DNA of 64,000 nt, taken from the NCBI RefSeq assembly GCF_007858475.1, contig NZ_VIGX01000004.1, positions 62,001 through 126,000 on the forward strand, in the 5' to 3' direction. Both the position numbers and the translations under genes were made by a program. Positions 25,846 to 36,472 of this stretch are shown piece after piece. The stretch is from Tsukamurella conjunctivitidis (lineage in GTDB: Bacteria; Actinomycetota; Actinomycetes; Mycobacteriales; Mycobacteriaceae). Below the pieces are notes generated by a model. That model ran no database searches, was not told where the DNA came from, and saw only the letters and a list, made by a program, of their open reading frames with translations. Within the stretch, counting starts at the first letter, position 1. Every line of letters begins with the position of its first letter.

Positions 25846-27144
25846 ATGAGCGATTCCAGCGTGAACTCCGCGTCCCTGGCCGAACTCGATCCCGAGGTCG
25901 CGGCCGCCATGAACGGCGAGCTCGCGCGGCAGCGCGACACGCTGGAGATGATCGCCTCGGAGAACTTCGTGCCGCGCGCGGTGCTGCAGGCGCAGGGCTC
26001 CGTGCTCACCAACAAGTACGCCGAGGGCTACCCGGGGCGCCGCTACTACGGCGGCTGCGAGTACGTCGACGTGGTCGAGGACCTCGCGCGCAACCGGGCC
26101 AAGGAGCTGTTCGGCGCCGATTTCGCCAACGTCCAGCCGCACTCCGGCGCGCAGGCCAACGCCGCGGTGCTGCAGGCGCTGATGGAGCCGGGCGAGACGC
26201 TGATGGGCCTCGACCTCGCGCACGGCGGTCACCTCACGCACGGCATGCGCCTGAACTTCTCGGGCAAGCTCTACGAGAACGTCTTCTACGGCGTCTCCAA
26301 GGAGGACCACCGCGTCGACATGGACGAGGTGCGCAAGATCGCCCTCGACTCCAAGCCGAAGGTGATCGTCGCCGGCTGGTCCGCCTACCCGCGCCACCTC
26401 GACTTCGCCGCCTTCCGCTCCATCGCCGACGAGGTGGGCGCCCACCTGTGGGTCGACATGGCGCACTTCGCCGGTCTCGTCGCCGCGGGCCTGCACCCGA
26501 GCCCCGTCCCGCACGCCGACGTCGTGTCGAGCACCGTGCACAAGACCCTCGGCGGCCCCCGCTCCGGCATCATCCTGGCGAAGCAGGAATGGGCCAAGAA
26601 GCTCAACTCCGCCGTCTTCCCCGGCCAGCAGGGCGGCCCGCTCATGCACGTCATCGCCGCCAAGGCCGTCGCGCTCAAGGTCGCGGGCACGGAGGAGTTC
26701 CGCGAGAAGCAGCAGCGCACCCTCGACGGTGCGCGCATCCTCGCCGAGCGCCTGAACGGCAAGGACGTGGCCGACGCCGGCGTCACCGTGCTGACCGGCG
26801 GCACCGATGTGCACCTGGTCCTCGTCGACCTGCGCAACAGCGACCTCGACGGCCAGCAGGCCGAGGACCTCCTCCACGAGGTCGGCATCACCGTCAACCG
26901 CAACGCCGTGCCCTTCGACCCGCGCCCGCCGATGGTCACCTCCGGCCTGCGCATCGGGACCGCCGCGCTCGCCAGCCGCGGCTTCGGCGACAAGGAGTTC
27001 ACCGAGGTCGCCGACATCATCGGTACCGCGCTCGCCCAGGGCAAGGCCGCCGACACCGCCGCGCTGCGCGCCCGGGTCTCGGCGCTCGCACTCGAGGTGC
27101 CGCTGTACGAGGGCCTCGAGGACTGGGGCCTGCTCTCGCGCTGA
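25846..27144 (+). CDS. glyA: Serine hydroxymethyltransferase
   Basis: A 432-residue PLP enzyme interconverting serine and glycine with tetrahydrofolate, the main source of one-carbon units. The PLP lysine is Lys233 in [13 protein letters not shown]. Other signatures: [23 protein letters not shown] and [12 protein letters not shown]. The start lies 9 bp past the DUF885 stop, with the ATG following GGATGAGCGC. No second copy is visible in the window. Confidence 0.97.
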   Translation: MSDSSVNSASLAELDPEVAAAMNGELARQRDTLEMIASENFVPRAVLQAQGSVLTNKYAEGYPGRRYYGGCEYVDVVEDLARNRAKELFGADFANVQPHSGAQANAAVLQALMEPGETLMGLDLAHGGHLTHGMRLNFSGKLYENVFYGVSKEDHRVDMDEVRKIALDSKPKVIVAGWSAYPRHLDFAAFRSIADEVGAHLWVDMAHFAGLVAAGLHPSPVPHADVVSSTVHKTLGGPRSGIILAKQEWAKKLNSAVFPGQQGGPLMHVIAAKAVALKVAGTEEFREKQQRTLDGARILAERLNGKDVADAGVTVLTGGTDVHLVLVDLRNSDLDGQQAEDLLHEVGITVNRNAVPFDPRPPMVTSGLRIGTAALASRGFGDKEFTEVADIIGTALAQGKAADTAALRARVSALALEVPLYEGLEDWGLLSR

Positions 27145-27209
27145 CGCCATCGCGGGGGCCTCGTCACCGTGGTTTGAAGGCCGGGCAGCGCCTGCTTTAG
27201 AGTGTCCGG

Positions 27210-28040
27210 GTGACTTCCAGCACTTCAGAGGACGACCTGACGCTCGCCATCGACAAGGCGCTGCCGGACATCCGCGCCGCGTACGTCGAGGCCGGCGACG
27301 CCTGGCAGCCGCACGACTACATCCCGTGGGACGACGGCCGCAACTACGCCTTCCTCGGCGGCGAGGACTTCGTCCCCGCCGACGTCAAGGTCGACGCCGT
27401 GGTGAGCAACGGACTCGTCCTGGGTCTGTTGACCAAGGACCACCTGCCGTCCTTCCACCGCCTGCTGGCGCAGCACCACCTCATCGATTCGGACTGGGGC
27501 AAGTTCGTCGGCCACTGGACCGCCGAGGAGAACCGCCACGGCATCGCGCTGCGCGACCACGTCGTGGTCAGCCGCACCTGCGACGTCGAGCAGCTGGAGA
27601 TGTGGCGCCTCGAGGCCGTCACCCGCGGCTACCGGCAGTACGAGGGCACCCGCGACGAGATCCACGTGGCCGAGCAGATCGCCATGGTGATCGTCCACGA
27701 GGCGCTCTCCGCGGACTACTTCGACCGCCTCGCCGACTACGCCGAGAAGGCCGAGGGCACGCCCGCCGGTCTCGTCACCACGCTGCGCAAGGTCGCGAAC
27801 GACGACCGCGTGCAGCAGCAGTACTGGACCGAGCTGCTCACCGTCGCCCTCGATGTCAACGAGGGCCATGTCAAGGACGCCCTCCTCGGGCAGGCGCGTC
27901 TCGCCTCGCCCATCGGCGCCGAGACCGCGGACGGGCTCGACGAGGCCCGCCGGATCGTCACCGAGGCCGGCATCAGCTCGCCCGAGCGTGATCGCGAGAT
28001 CCTCAACGGCCTGCTCGCGACCTGGGGTCTGGCCCTGTAA
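27210..28040 (+). CDS. Acyl-ACP desaturase homologue with altered second di-iron motif
   Basis: A 276-residue member of the soluble stearoyl-ACP desaturase family (DesA2-like by position). The first carboxylate motif is intact: TAEENRHG with Glu107 and His110, and a Glu in VIVHEALS (Glu164). The second motif, normally DExRH with Glu and His ligands, reads NDDRVQQQ at 197-204, so Glu is Asp199 or Asp198 and His is Val201. That would remove one di-iron ligand. Active relatives insert double bonds in fatty acyl-ACP, feeding mycolic acid synthesis. It could be a non-canonical or partner subunit. GTG start; it follows glyA by 65 bp. Confidence 0.82.
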   Translation: MTSSTSEDDLTLAIDKALPDIRAAYVEAGDAWQPHDYIPWDDGRNYAFLGGEDFVPADVKVDAVVSNGLVLGLLTKDHLPSFHRLLAQHHLIDSDWGKFVGHWTAEENRHGIALRDHVVVSRTCDVEQLEMWRLEAVTRGYRQYEGTRDEIHVAEQIAMVIVHEALSADYFDRLADYAEKAEGTPAGLVTTLRKVANDDRVQQQYWTELLTVALDVNEGHVKDALLGQARLASPIGAETADGLDEARRIVTEAGISSPERDREILNGLLATWGLAL

Positions 28041-28073
28041 CGACGGGTTCCCCGCCCGTAACGAAGTGTTCAC

Positions 28074-28111
28074 GAACGCGCCGCGCAGCCTCCGAGCCGC
28101 GCGGCGCGTTC
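28074..28111 (+). terminator. Terminator after the desaturase gene
   Basis: Perfect 13-bp stem GAACGCGCCGCGC / GCGCGGCGCGTTC (28074-28086 with 28099-28111) and 12-base loop, 33 bp after the stop. It lacks a T tract, as is usual for high-GC actinobacteria. Confidence 0.75.
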
Positions 28112-28170
28112 GGCGTTAGTTTGGCGGTGACGGATTGCGGGGAAGCAGTTCGTCCCGGGAGGTTCCAACC

Positions 28171-28227
28171 GTGACTAGACTCATCGTCGCGAGAGGGCCG
28201 GCCCCGGTCCTCGTCGTCGGGGCGTAG
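28171..28227 (+). CDS. Possible 18-residue ORF upstream of phoH2
   Basis: A GTG at 28171 preceded by GGGAGG (28157-28162) with an 8-base spacer opens an 18-codon frame ending TAG at 28225-28227. The peptide (MTRLIVARG... then PAPVLVVGA) is hydrophobic and lacks repeated codons typical of amino-acid attenuators. It may be a leader peptide, or the remnant of an antitoxin-like gene reported upstream of PhoH2 in mycobacteria (recalled, not checked). The strong ribosome site is the main support. Confidence 0.3.
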   Translation: MTRLIVARGPAPVLVVGA

Positions 28228-28305
28228 ACCGCGCACCGAGACGTTTGGACCGGCCGGCCGCAGCTACACGCTTGCGTGGGCGCCGCGCAGGCTAGGAGCG
28301 TCACC

Positions 28306-29613
28306 GTGTCTTTCCGTGAGACCCCCCGCACGTACGTGCTCGACACCTCCGTCCTGCTGTCCGATCCCTGGGCCATCACCCGCTTCGCCGAGCACGACGT
28401 CGTGCTCCCGCTCGTGGTGATCAGCGAACTCGAGGGCAAGCGCCACCACGCCGAACTCGGCTGGTTCGCCCGCGAGTCCCTGCGCATGCTCGACGACCTG
28501 CGACTCGAGCACGGCCGACTCGACCAGCCGATCCCCACCCCGGGCGGGGGCACGGTCCAGGTGGAGCTCAACCACATCGATCCGACGGTGCTGCCGGTCG
28601 GTTTCCGGACGGAGACCAACGACTCCCGCATCCTCGCCTGCGCGCTGAACCTGCGCGCCGAGGGCCGCGATGTGGTCCTGGTGTCGAAGGACATCCCGCT
28701 GCGGGTCAAGGCGGGTGCCGTGGGGCTCGACGCCGACGAGTACCGCGCCCAGGACGTGGTGACCTCCGGGTGGACCGGCATGGAGGAACTCGAGGTGCCC
28801 CGCGAGGTGATCGATGCGCTGTTCGCGAACGGAGTGGTCGACCACGACGCGGCGCGCGACCTGCCGTGCAACACGGGCGTGCGGCTGCTGGGCGGCACGT
28901 CGAGCGCGCTGGGCCGGGTCACCGCGGAGAAGCAGGTGCAACTCGTGCGCGGCGATCGCGAGGCCTTCGGGCTGCACGGCCGCAGCGCCGAGCAGCGCGT
29001 CGCGCTGGACCTGCTGCTCGACGAGTCGGTCGGCATCGTCTCCCTCGGTGGCAAGGCGGGTACCGGCAAGTCGGCGCTGGCCCTCTGCGCCGGGCTCGAG
29101 GCGGTGCTGGAGAAGCGGACGCAGCGCAAGGTCGTCGTCTTCCGGCCGCTGTACGCCGTCGGCGGTCAGGACCTCGGTTACCTCCCGGGCTCCGAGAACG
29201 AGAAGATGGGGCCGTGGGCGCAGGCCGTCTACGACACCCTCGACGGTCTCGCCTCGCCCGAGGTGATGGACGAGGTGATGTCGCGCGGCATGCTCGAGGT
29301 GCTTCCGCTCACCCACATCCGCGGCCGCTCCCTGCACGACTCCTTCGTCATCGTCGACGAGGCGCAGTCGCTGGAGCGCAACGTCCTGCTCACGGTGCTC
29401 TCGCGCCTCGGCTCCGGTTCGCGGGTCGTGCTCACGCACGACGTCGCGCAGCGCGACAACCTGCGCGTCGGCCGGCACGACGGCGTGGCCGCGGTCATCG
29501 AGAAGCTCAAGGGCCACCCGCTGTTCGCGCACGTGACGCTCACCCGGTCCGAGCGCTCGCCCATCGCGGCGCTGGTGACCGAGATGCTGGAGGAGTTCGC
29601 CCCCGGCGCGTAG
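28306..29613 (+). CDS. phoH2: PhoH2: PIN RNase domain fused to PhoH ATPase
   Basis: A 435-residue fusion. Residues 8-145 form a PIN domain with acidic site [11 protein letters not shown] (Asp13) and further acidic residues in [10 protein letters not shown] and [10 protein letters not shown]. Residues 205-435 form a PhoH ATPase with Walker [10 protein letters not shown] (248-256) and Walker B FVIVDEAQ (347-354). In mycobacteria PhoH2 is an ATP-dependent RNA helicase with sequence-specific RNase activity. The GTG at 28306 has AGGAG seven bases upstream, so the longer ORF from 28276 was rejected. It is preceded by a possible 18-codon ORF. Confidence 0.93.
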   Translation: MSFRETPRTYVLDTSVLLSDPWAITRFAEHDVVLPLVVISELEGKRHHAELGWFARESLRMLDDLRLEHGRLDQPIPTPGGGTVQVELNHIDPTVLPVGFRTETNDSRILACALNLRAEGRDVVLVSKDIPLRVKAGAVGLDADEYRAQDVVTSGWTGMEELEVPREVIDALFANGVVDHDAARDLPCNTGVRLLGGTSSALGRVTAEKQVQLVRGDREAFGLHGRSAEQRVALDLLLDESVGIVSLGGKAGTGKSALALCAGLEAVLEKRTQRKVVVFRPLYAVGGQDLGYLPGSENEKMGPWAQAVYDTLDGLASPEVMDEVMSRGMLEVLPLTHIRGRSLHDSFVIVDEAQSLERNVLLTVLSRLGSGSRVVLTHDVAQRDNLRVGRHDGVAAVIEKLKGHPLFAHVTLTRSERSPIAALVTEMLEEFAPGA

Positions 29614-29676
29614 GCCTCGTAGTGTCGATGGTGCCGGGCCGCCCGGTCCGGCACCGTCGACACCCGGGAGAGGGAC

Positions 29677-30171
29677 GTGCAGCAGCTCCGGCGAGCGAGG
29701 ACCGGCGACCACGGCGCCCTGGTGCGGTGCGTGCAGCGCTGGTGGGGCGATTCGCGATCGCCCGAACAGTCGCGCGAGCTCTCGCTCCTGCTGCCCCGCC
29801 TGTTCCTGCAGCACTTCGCAGGCACGAGCCTGGTCCTCGAGGACGCGTCCGGGGTCCGGGCCTTCCTCGTGGGATTCGATTCCGCCGACCTGCCCGCGGA
29901 GTCGTACATCCATTTCGTCGGCGTGGATCCAGACCTCCGTGGTCAGGGCGTCGCGCGGCGTCTGTACACCGCCTTCTTCGAGCGCGCGGCGGGCGCCGGG
30001 CGAACCTCGGTCCGTGCGATCACGTCGCCGCAGAACCGGGGTTCGATCGCCTTCCACCGCGCCCTGGGCTTCGAGGTCGTGCCCGGCGATCACGAGATCG
30101 ACGGGGTCCCTGTGCACGCCGACTACGACGGTCCGGGGCAGGACCGGGTGGCGTTCGTACGGCGACTCTGA
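29677..30171 (+). CDS. GNAT-family N-acetyltransferase
   Basis: A 164-residue GNAT with the acetyl-CoA-binding motif A FVGVDPDLRGQGVARRLY at about 85-102 and the C-terminal NRGSIAFHRALGFE. Length is normal for the family. The substrate cannot be inferred. The GTG start is preceded by GAGAGGG. It follows phoH2 by 63 bp and faces the convergent NAGS-like gene. Confidence 0.85.
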   Translation: MQQLRRARTGDHGALVRCVQRWWGDSRSPEQSRELSLLLPRLFLQHFAGTSLVLEDASGVRAFLVGFDSADLPAESYIHFVGVDPDLRGQGVARRLYTAFFERAAGAGRTSVRAITSPQNRGSIAFHRALGFEVVPGDHEIDGVPVHADYDGPGQDRVAFVRRL

Positions 30172-30207
30172 GCCCCACCGCGACCCGGCGAGCCCCGTCG
30201 ACGCCGC

Positions 30208-31386
30208 TCAGGACGCCGGGACCTCGGGCCGGGACGTGACGGGGCGCAGGAAGCAGCGCGCGGCGTCGAGGCGCCCGGCGTCGTAGCCGTCCCACTTCGC
30301 CTCCGGGACGTCCGTGTGGCCGACTTCCCGGAATCCCCGGCGGACGAAGAAGTCGGCGGCGCTGTCGCTGACGGTCACGGCGAAGACGTGCGTCAGTCCG
30401 CGGGCGCGGGCGAGCTCGAACAATCCGTCGATCAGCAGGCTTCCGGCGCCGAGCCCGGAGAACTCGGCGACGGTGATCAGGCCCGAGACCTCGGCGTAGC
30501 CGGTGCCGGCGTACCGGTCCACCTCGAGTCCGACCACACCGGCGAGGTGGCCCGTGCGGAGCACCCGGGCGCCGAGACCGCCGGCCGCCATCCTGGCGAT
30601 CTCGGCGCGGCTGCGCGGCTTGAGGATCCCTTCCCGAACGCCCTGGGCGACCAGCGTTTCGACTCGGGCGAAGTCGTCGACTTGGAGCGGCGTCAGATGC
30701 AGGTACCGGCCGTGCGTGAGCACGGTGCCGCGCCCGTCGAAGGTGAGGAGCTCGTAATCGAGGTCCTCTGCGCGGCAGAGGTTCACGCTGTACGCGCCGC
30801 CGACGAGGGCCTCCTGCGCGGCGGGCGCGTAGTCGTCGAGTCCGCGCGCGGCCAAGTGGGCTGCGAGGCGCTCGCCGTGCAGGTCGATGTCGGCGTAACT
30901 GCGCGGCGGGGTGCCCCAACCGCCGCGCTGGTCGGTCAGCACCATCTTCGCCGCGCGGACGCTCGTCGACACGGCACCGGCGGTGTGCGCGAGGGCGGCG
31001 GGGTCCGCGCCGACGACGACGCGCTTCGCGTCGGTGACCGCGAGCCAGAGGTCGGCGACGAAGTCGTCGTTCCAGGTCGGCGGGCCGTCCACCGCTCGTC
31101 CGCCGAGGGAATCGGCGGTCACCGCGACGCGGTCGGCCGGAACGACGAAGACGAACCGGGTGTCGCCCGCGGTGAAGGCGTCGACCGTGCGACCGGCGGC
31201 CGCCAGTGTCGCGGTGTCGATCTGCGGGAGAGCGACGACGATCGTGGTCCCGCGGAACTCCTCGACGAAGAACTCGCGCTCCGGGAGCGGCACCCCTTCG
31301 CCGGTGGAGGGCTCGACAGCACTACGGCGCGCTGCGGGCAGTGTCGGCGGCGACTGCCGTGCGGCTACCTGAGGGACTTCGCTCAC
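30208..31386 (-). CDS. Two-domain acetyltransferase resembling N-acetylglutamate synthase (ArgA)
   Basis: A 392-residue protein. The C-terminal 150 residues are a GNAT domain with ITVAEFSGLGAGSLLIDGLFELARARG and FFVRRGFREVG. The preceding region resembles the amino-acid-kinase domain of ArgA: ALVGGAYSVNLC, LTFDGRGTVLTH, and VETLVAQGVREGILKPRSRAEI, the last matching the linker between kinase-like and GNAT domains. The N-terminal kinase-like part is weakly conserved. A role in arginine synthesis or amino acid acetylation is possible; no arginine genes are nearby, so the function is inferred only from architecture. Convergent with the small GNAT gene. Confidence 0.65.
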   Translation of the reverse strand: MSEVPQVAARQSPPTLPAARRSAVEPSTGEGVPLPEREFFVEEFRGTTIVVALPQIDTATLAAAGRTVDAFTAGDTRFVFVVPADRVAVTADSLGGRAVDGPPTWNDDFVADLWLAVTDAKRVVVGADPAALAHTAGAVSTSVRAAKMVLTDQRGGWGTPPRSYADIDLHGERLAAHLAARGLDDYAPAAQEALVGGAYSVNLCRAEDLDYELLTFDGRGTVLTHGRYLHLTPLQVDDFARVETLVAQGVREGILKPRSRAEIARMAAGGLGARVLRTGHLAGVVGLEVDRYAGTGYAEVSGLITVAEFSGLGAGSLLIDGLFELARARGLTHVFAVTVSDSAADFFVRRGFREVGHTDVPEAKWDGYDAGRLDAARCFLRPVTSRPEVPAS

Positions 31387-31454
31387 GTCTGCCCAGGTTA
31401 CTGGACCTGGATGCCGGTCGTCGCGGCGTCCCGGCGGTGTCGCGCACCGTTGCC

Positions 31455-31499
31455 ATACCTAGCACAGCAAGGTATACCTCTACCTAGTGGTTCTAGGTA
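31455..31499. promoter_or_regulatory. PadR operator cluster
   Basis: A perfect palindrome AGGTATACCT (31470-31479) is followed by the inverted repeat TACCTAG-tggtt-CTAGGTA (31481-31499); a further ATACCT half-site lies at 31455-31460. All share the core TACCT/AGGTA and sit directly before the padR start codon, implying autorepression of the padR-membrane protein operon. Confidence 0.75.
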
Positions 31500-31509
31500 T
31501 GGAGGTCGG

Positions 31510-31860
31510 ATGCACATCGACAAGGATCTGGTCGCCGCGTCGGCGACGCCGCTCGTGCTGAGCATCCTCAGCCGGGGCGACAGCTACGGCTACGCGATAC
31601 TCACCCGCGTCCGCGAGCTCTCCGGCGGCCGGCTCGAGTGGTCCGACGGCATGCTGTACCCGCTGCTGCACCGCCTCGAGCGGCTCGGGCAGGTGCAGTC
31701 GCGGTGGGAGGTCGCCGAGACCGGCCGCAAGCGCAAGCACTACGCCATCACGCCCGCCGGGCGGGAGGCGCTCGCGGACCGTCGGGACCAGTGGCGGGTC
31801 GTCAGCGCCGCCCTGGACGGTCTCTGGTCCGACGGTGCCGCGCAGGCGGGTCTCGCATGA
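31510..31860 (+). CDS. PadR-family transcriptional regulator
   Basis: A 116-residue winged-helix regulator. The family signature LSILSRGDSYGYAIL sits near 18-32 and the wing reads MLYPLLHRLERLGQVQSRWE, followed by a short C-terminal dimer helix, as in the short PadR-s2 class. Start ATG at 31510 is preceded by GGAGGT. The stop overlaps the ATG of the membrane protein (ATGA), and AGGTA-type palindromes lie immediately upstream, so it is probably autoregulated. Confidence 0.92.
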   Translation: MHIDKDLVAASATPLVLSILSRGDSYGYAILTRVRELSGGRLEWSDGMLYPLLHRLERLGQVQSRWEVAETGRKRKHYAITPAGREALADRRDQWRVVSAALDGLWSDGAAQAGLA

Positions 31861-33185
31861 CGGGCCCCGTCGACGCCCAGATCCGGCAGTGGCGCGGCTA
31901 TCTGGAGGGCCGGCGCCGCATGCGGATCGACGAGGTCGACGAGCTCGAATCCCACCTGCGCGACACCATCGCGGACCTTGAGGCCCGCGGCCTCGACGGC
32001 GACGAGTCCTTCCTCGTCGCGGTCAAACGCATGGGCGCCGCCGACGCGGTGGCCCGCGAGTTCGCGCGTGAGCACTCCGACCGGCTGTGGAAACAGCTGG
32101 TGCTGGGGGCCTCCGAGGACTCGACCGCGCGGCGCGGTGAGCTGCCCGTGGTGCTCGCCCTGGGGGCCGGCGCGGGGCTGGCGCTGCTGGCGGTGCTGCA
32201 CCTACTGGGCGAAGCGGCGCCGCGGTTCGTCGGCTTCGCGGTCGCGCCCTTCCTGGTCGCCTACTTCGCGTGGAAGCGGGCGATGCCGGTGCGCGCAGCG
32301 GCGGGGGTGCTGGCCGGTTTCGGGGTGATGGCGGCTCTGCTCGCGGCGTACCGGTTCGCCCCCGGCGGCGCGACCGAGGTCCTCGCCGTCGTGGCCGCGC
32401 CCGTGGCGCTCTGGTTCGGCGTCGGGGTGGCGTACACGGGAGGGGCGTGGCGTTCGGCGCCGCGCCGGATGGATTTCGTGCGGTTCACCGGCGAGTTCGT
32501 GATCTACTTCCTGCTCATCGCCCTGGGCGGCGGCGCGATCACCGGCCTGACGATCTCGGCGCTCGGCGCGGTCGGGCTGAACGCGGAGGTGCCGATCACC
32601 GAGTGGGTGCTCCCGGTCTGCATCGGCGGCGCGGTACTGGTGGCCGCGTGGCTCGTCGAGGCCAAGCAGGAGGTGATCGAGAACATCGCGCCCGTACTGA
32701 CCCGCATCTTCACGCCCATCACGCTGCTGATGCTCGTGGTGGTGCTGGGGGCCTTCGCCTCGCGACCCGGGCTGATCGGGGTGGACCGCGACCTGCTCGT
32801 GCTGATGACGGTGGTGCTCGTGCTCGTCGTCGGGCTGCTGCTGTACGCCGTCTCGGCCCGCGACCCGCGGCGGCGGCCGGACGTCTTCGACCGGTTGCAG
32901 GTGGCGCTCGTGATCGCGGCGATCGTCGTGGACCTGGTGGTGCTGATCGCGATGATCACCCGGACCGCCGAGTTCGGCACCTCGCCGAACAAGGCAGCGG
33001 TGCTCGGGCTGAATCTGATCCTGTTGGTGATCCTGGTCGGCGCCGCCCACCTCGGTTTCGGTTTCGTGCGGGGGCGCCGGGACTTCGTCGCCGTCGAGCG
33101 CTGGCAGACGAGCACGCTCCCCGCGTACGCCGCGTGGGCAACGGTCGTCGCGCTGGCCTTCCCGCCGCTCTTCGGATTCAGCTGA
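31857..33185 (+). CDS. Polytopic membrane protein with N-terminal permease-prefix-like domain
   Basis: A 442-residue protein. Residues 1-80 form a helical cytoplasmic domain with RIDEVDELESHLRDTIADLEARGLDGDESFLVAVKRMG, the pattern of permease-prefix (DUF1700-like) domains often co-encoded with PadR. About ten membrane helices follow from residue 95 onward. Start overlaps the padR stop. Such pairs usually involve the regulator sensing membrane stress or drugs. The function of the membrane part is unknown. Confidence 0.75.
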   Translation: MTGPVDAQIRQWRGYLEGRRRMRIDEVDELESHLRDTIADLEARGLDGDESFLVAVKRMGAADAVAREFAREHSDRLWKQLVLGASEDSTARRGELPVVLALGAGAGLALLAVLHLLGEAAPRFVGFAVAPFLVAYFAWKRAMPVRAAAGVLAGFGVMAALLAAYRFAPGGATEVLAVVAAPVALWFGVGVAYTGGAWRSAPRRMDFVRFTGEFVIYFLLIALGGGAITGLTISALGAVGLNAEVPITEWVLPVCIGGAVLVAAWLVEAKQEVIENIAPVLTRIFTPITLLMLVVVLGAFASRPGLIGVDRDLLVLMTVVLVLVVGLLLYAVSARDPRRRPDVFDRLQVALVIAAIVVDLVVLIAMITRTAEFGTSPNKAAVLGLNLILLVILVGAAHLGFGFVRGRRDFVAVERWQTSTLPAYAAWATVVALAFPPLFGFS

Positions 33186-34110
33186 TCGCGGCCTTCTCGC
33201 GGGCGCGGTACCGCGACGGGCTGACGCCGCGGTGCCGTGTGAAGGCCGCGCTCAGCGCGAACCCGGAGCCGTAGCCGACGCGCCGGGCGATCGCATCGAG
33301 GCCGTCGTCGGACGAGGTCAGGGCGTCGGCGGCGAGGGTCAGTCGCCACAGCGTGAGGTAGCGGCCGGGCGGCTCGCCGACCCCGTCGCGGAACCGGGCC
33401 GCGAGGCTCGCGCGGGAGACGTGCAACTCCGCGGCGAGCGCGTCGACGGTCCACGGCCGCTCGGGCGACTCGTGGATGAGGTCGAGCGCGCCGGCCACCA
33501 CCTCGTCGACGGTGCCCGACAGCCACCCCGTGTCGGCGGTGCGCGCCGCCGCCCGGATCGCGGCGCACACCACCACATCGAGCAGGCGGTCGATGACGAC
33601 GCTGTGCCCGGGCCGCGGATCCGCGAGCTCGCGGCGCAGCAGTCCCAGGAGCGCCTCGTCGACCTCGCCGGGCGGCAGCACCGTGAACTCGGGCAGCTGC
33701 TCGACGAGGTGCCGGCCCACCTGGGAGGCCGAGGCGTACGTGCCGACGAGCAGCTGGTCGGGGCCGTCGTCGTGGTTGCCCCAGGTGAGCAGGCCACGAT
33801 GCGTGGTCGAGCGCATCGACTCGGTGAGCGGGGTGCACGTTCCGCCCGGCCCGATGCGGACCGTCGGGGCGTGCTCCGGATCGTCGGCCACCCGGTAGCG
33901 CGGGCCGTGGGCGACGAGGGCGACGGCGCCCGTCTCCAGGCGGATACGCTCGGCGCCGCCGACGAGCCGGGCCGCGCCGCGGTCGACCGCGATCACGGTG
34001 AGGGGCGCGCCGTCGTCGACGTCCACCGACCACGGGGCCGCCATCGACAGGCGGAGGGAGAACAGGCCCTGCGCGCGCAGGCCGGACACCATCCGGAACA
34101 GCGGGTCCAT
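33178..34110 (-). CDS. AraC-family transcriptional regulator with cupin sensor domain
   Basis: A 310-residue regulator. The N-terminal cupin-type domain starts MDPLFRMVSGLRAQGLFSLRL and includes GAVALVAHGPRYRV and TWGNHDDGPDQLLVGTY. The C-terminal double HTH contains TVDALAAELHVSRASLAARFRDGVGEPPGRYLTLWRL and IARRVGYGSGFALSAAFTRHRGVSPSRYR. The family is common in actinobacteria next to redox or transport genes. Divergent from the DUF1772 gene (about 80 bp between starts), its probable target. Its end overlaps the PadR-linked membrane gene by 8 bp. Confidence 0.88.
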   Translation of the reverse strand: MDPLFRMVSGLRAQGLFSLRLSMAAPWSVDVDDGAPLTVIAVDRGAARLVGGAERIRLETGAVALVAHGPRYRVADDPEHAPTVRIGPGGTCTPLTESMRSTTHRGLLTWGNHDDGPDQLLVGTYASASQVGRHLVEQLPEFTVLPPGEVDEALLGLLRRELADPRPGHSVVIDRLLDVVVCAAIRAAARTADTGWLSGTVDEVVAGALDLIHESPERPWTVDALAAELHVSRASLAARFRDGVGEPPGRYLTLWRLTLAADALTSSDDGLDAIARRVGYGSGFALSAAFTRHRGVSPSRYRAREKAAIS

Positions 34111-34190
34111 GCCGTCAGATTAGACGAATGCGTATGGAATCAGGGGAATCAACCATGGATCCGACCACAGGCGGGCGTGATCCTTGAACC

Positions 34191-34634
34191 ATGACACTGA
34201 GACTCCTCCTCGGATCCGCAGCCCTGCTCAGCGGCGTCCTGGCCGGTTTCTACTTCGCCTACGGCACCGTGATCACCGCGCAGCGTGCCGTCCCCGACGG
34301 TGCCGACGCCATGCGTCGTATGAACGAGGCCGTCGAGCGGCCGCCCTTCCTGGCGATCTTCCTGCTCGCCCCGCTGCTCGCGCTCGCGGCGGCGATCTGG
34401 CTCGCCGTCGTGGGCGGAGCGGACCTTCGGACCGTCGCCGGCGTGGCGGGGGCCGTGTGCGCGATCGCCGCGCTGGTGCTGACCATCGCCGTGAACGTGC
34501 CGCTCAACCAGCGGTTGACCGCCGGCACGGTGGAGTGGGTCGAGTACGCGCGCATCTGGGGGACGTGGAATCTGGTGCGCACCTGGCTGTGCGCCGCGGG
34601 CGCCGTCGGCCTGGCCGTCCCGGCGCTGCGGTGA
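34191..34634 (+). CDS. DUF1772 small membrane protein
   Basis: A 147-residue protein with four membrane helices (about 5-25, 54-72, 81-99, 128-145), containing the DUF1772 pattern NVPLNQRL and VEWVEYARIWGTWNLVRT. Function unknown. Divergent from AraC, a typical regulator-target arrangement. The ATG at 34191 follows weak GATCCTTG. Confidence 0.78.
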   Translation: MTLRLLLGSAALLSGVLAGFYFAYGTVITAQRAVPDGADAMRRMNEAVERPPFLAIFLLAPLLALAAAIWLAVVGGADLRTVAGVAGAVCAIAALVLTIAVNVPLNQRLTAGTVEWVEYARIWGTWNLVRTWLCAAGAVGLAVPALR

Positions 34635-34711
34635 CGGCACCGTCGGCATGATCGGCGCAGGTAGGGCAGCCTAACCCGGACCGGCGATACGCCGGGGAAT
34701 ACCCTCGACGG

Positions 34712-36406
<1,695 letters not shown>

Positions 36407-36472
36407 CCCGTTCCGCTGCTGGCTGTGAATGACGCGCTCGCGTGAGCGGTCCACGCGGCTCACTCTCGCGAC

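Noticed and set aside
24598-27150. 850-codon minus-strand frame across the DUF885 and glyA genes
   Set aside because: Shadow of high-GC genes with repetitive low-information composition; glyA on the plus strand has all key motifs.
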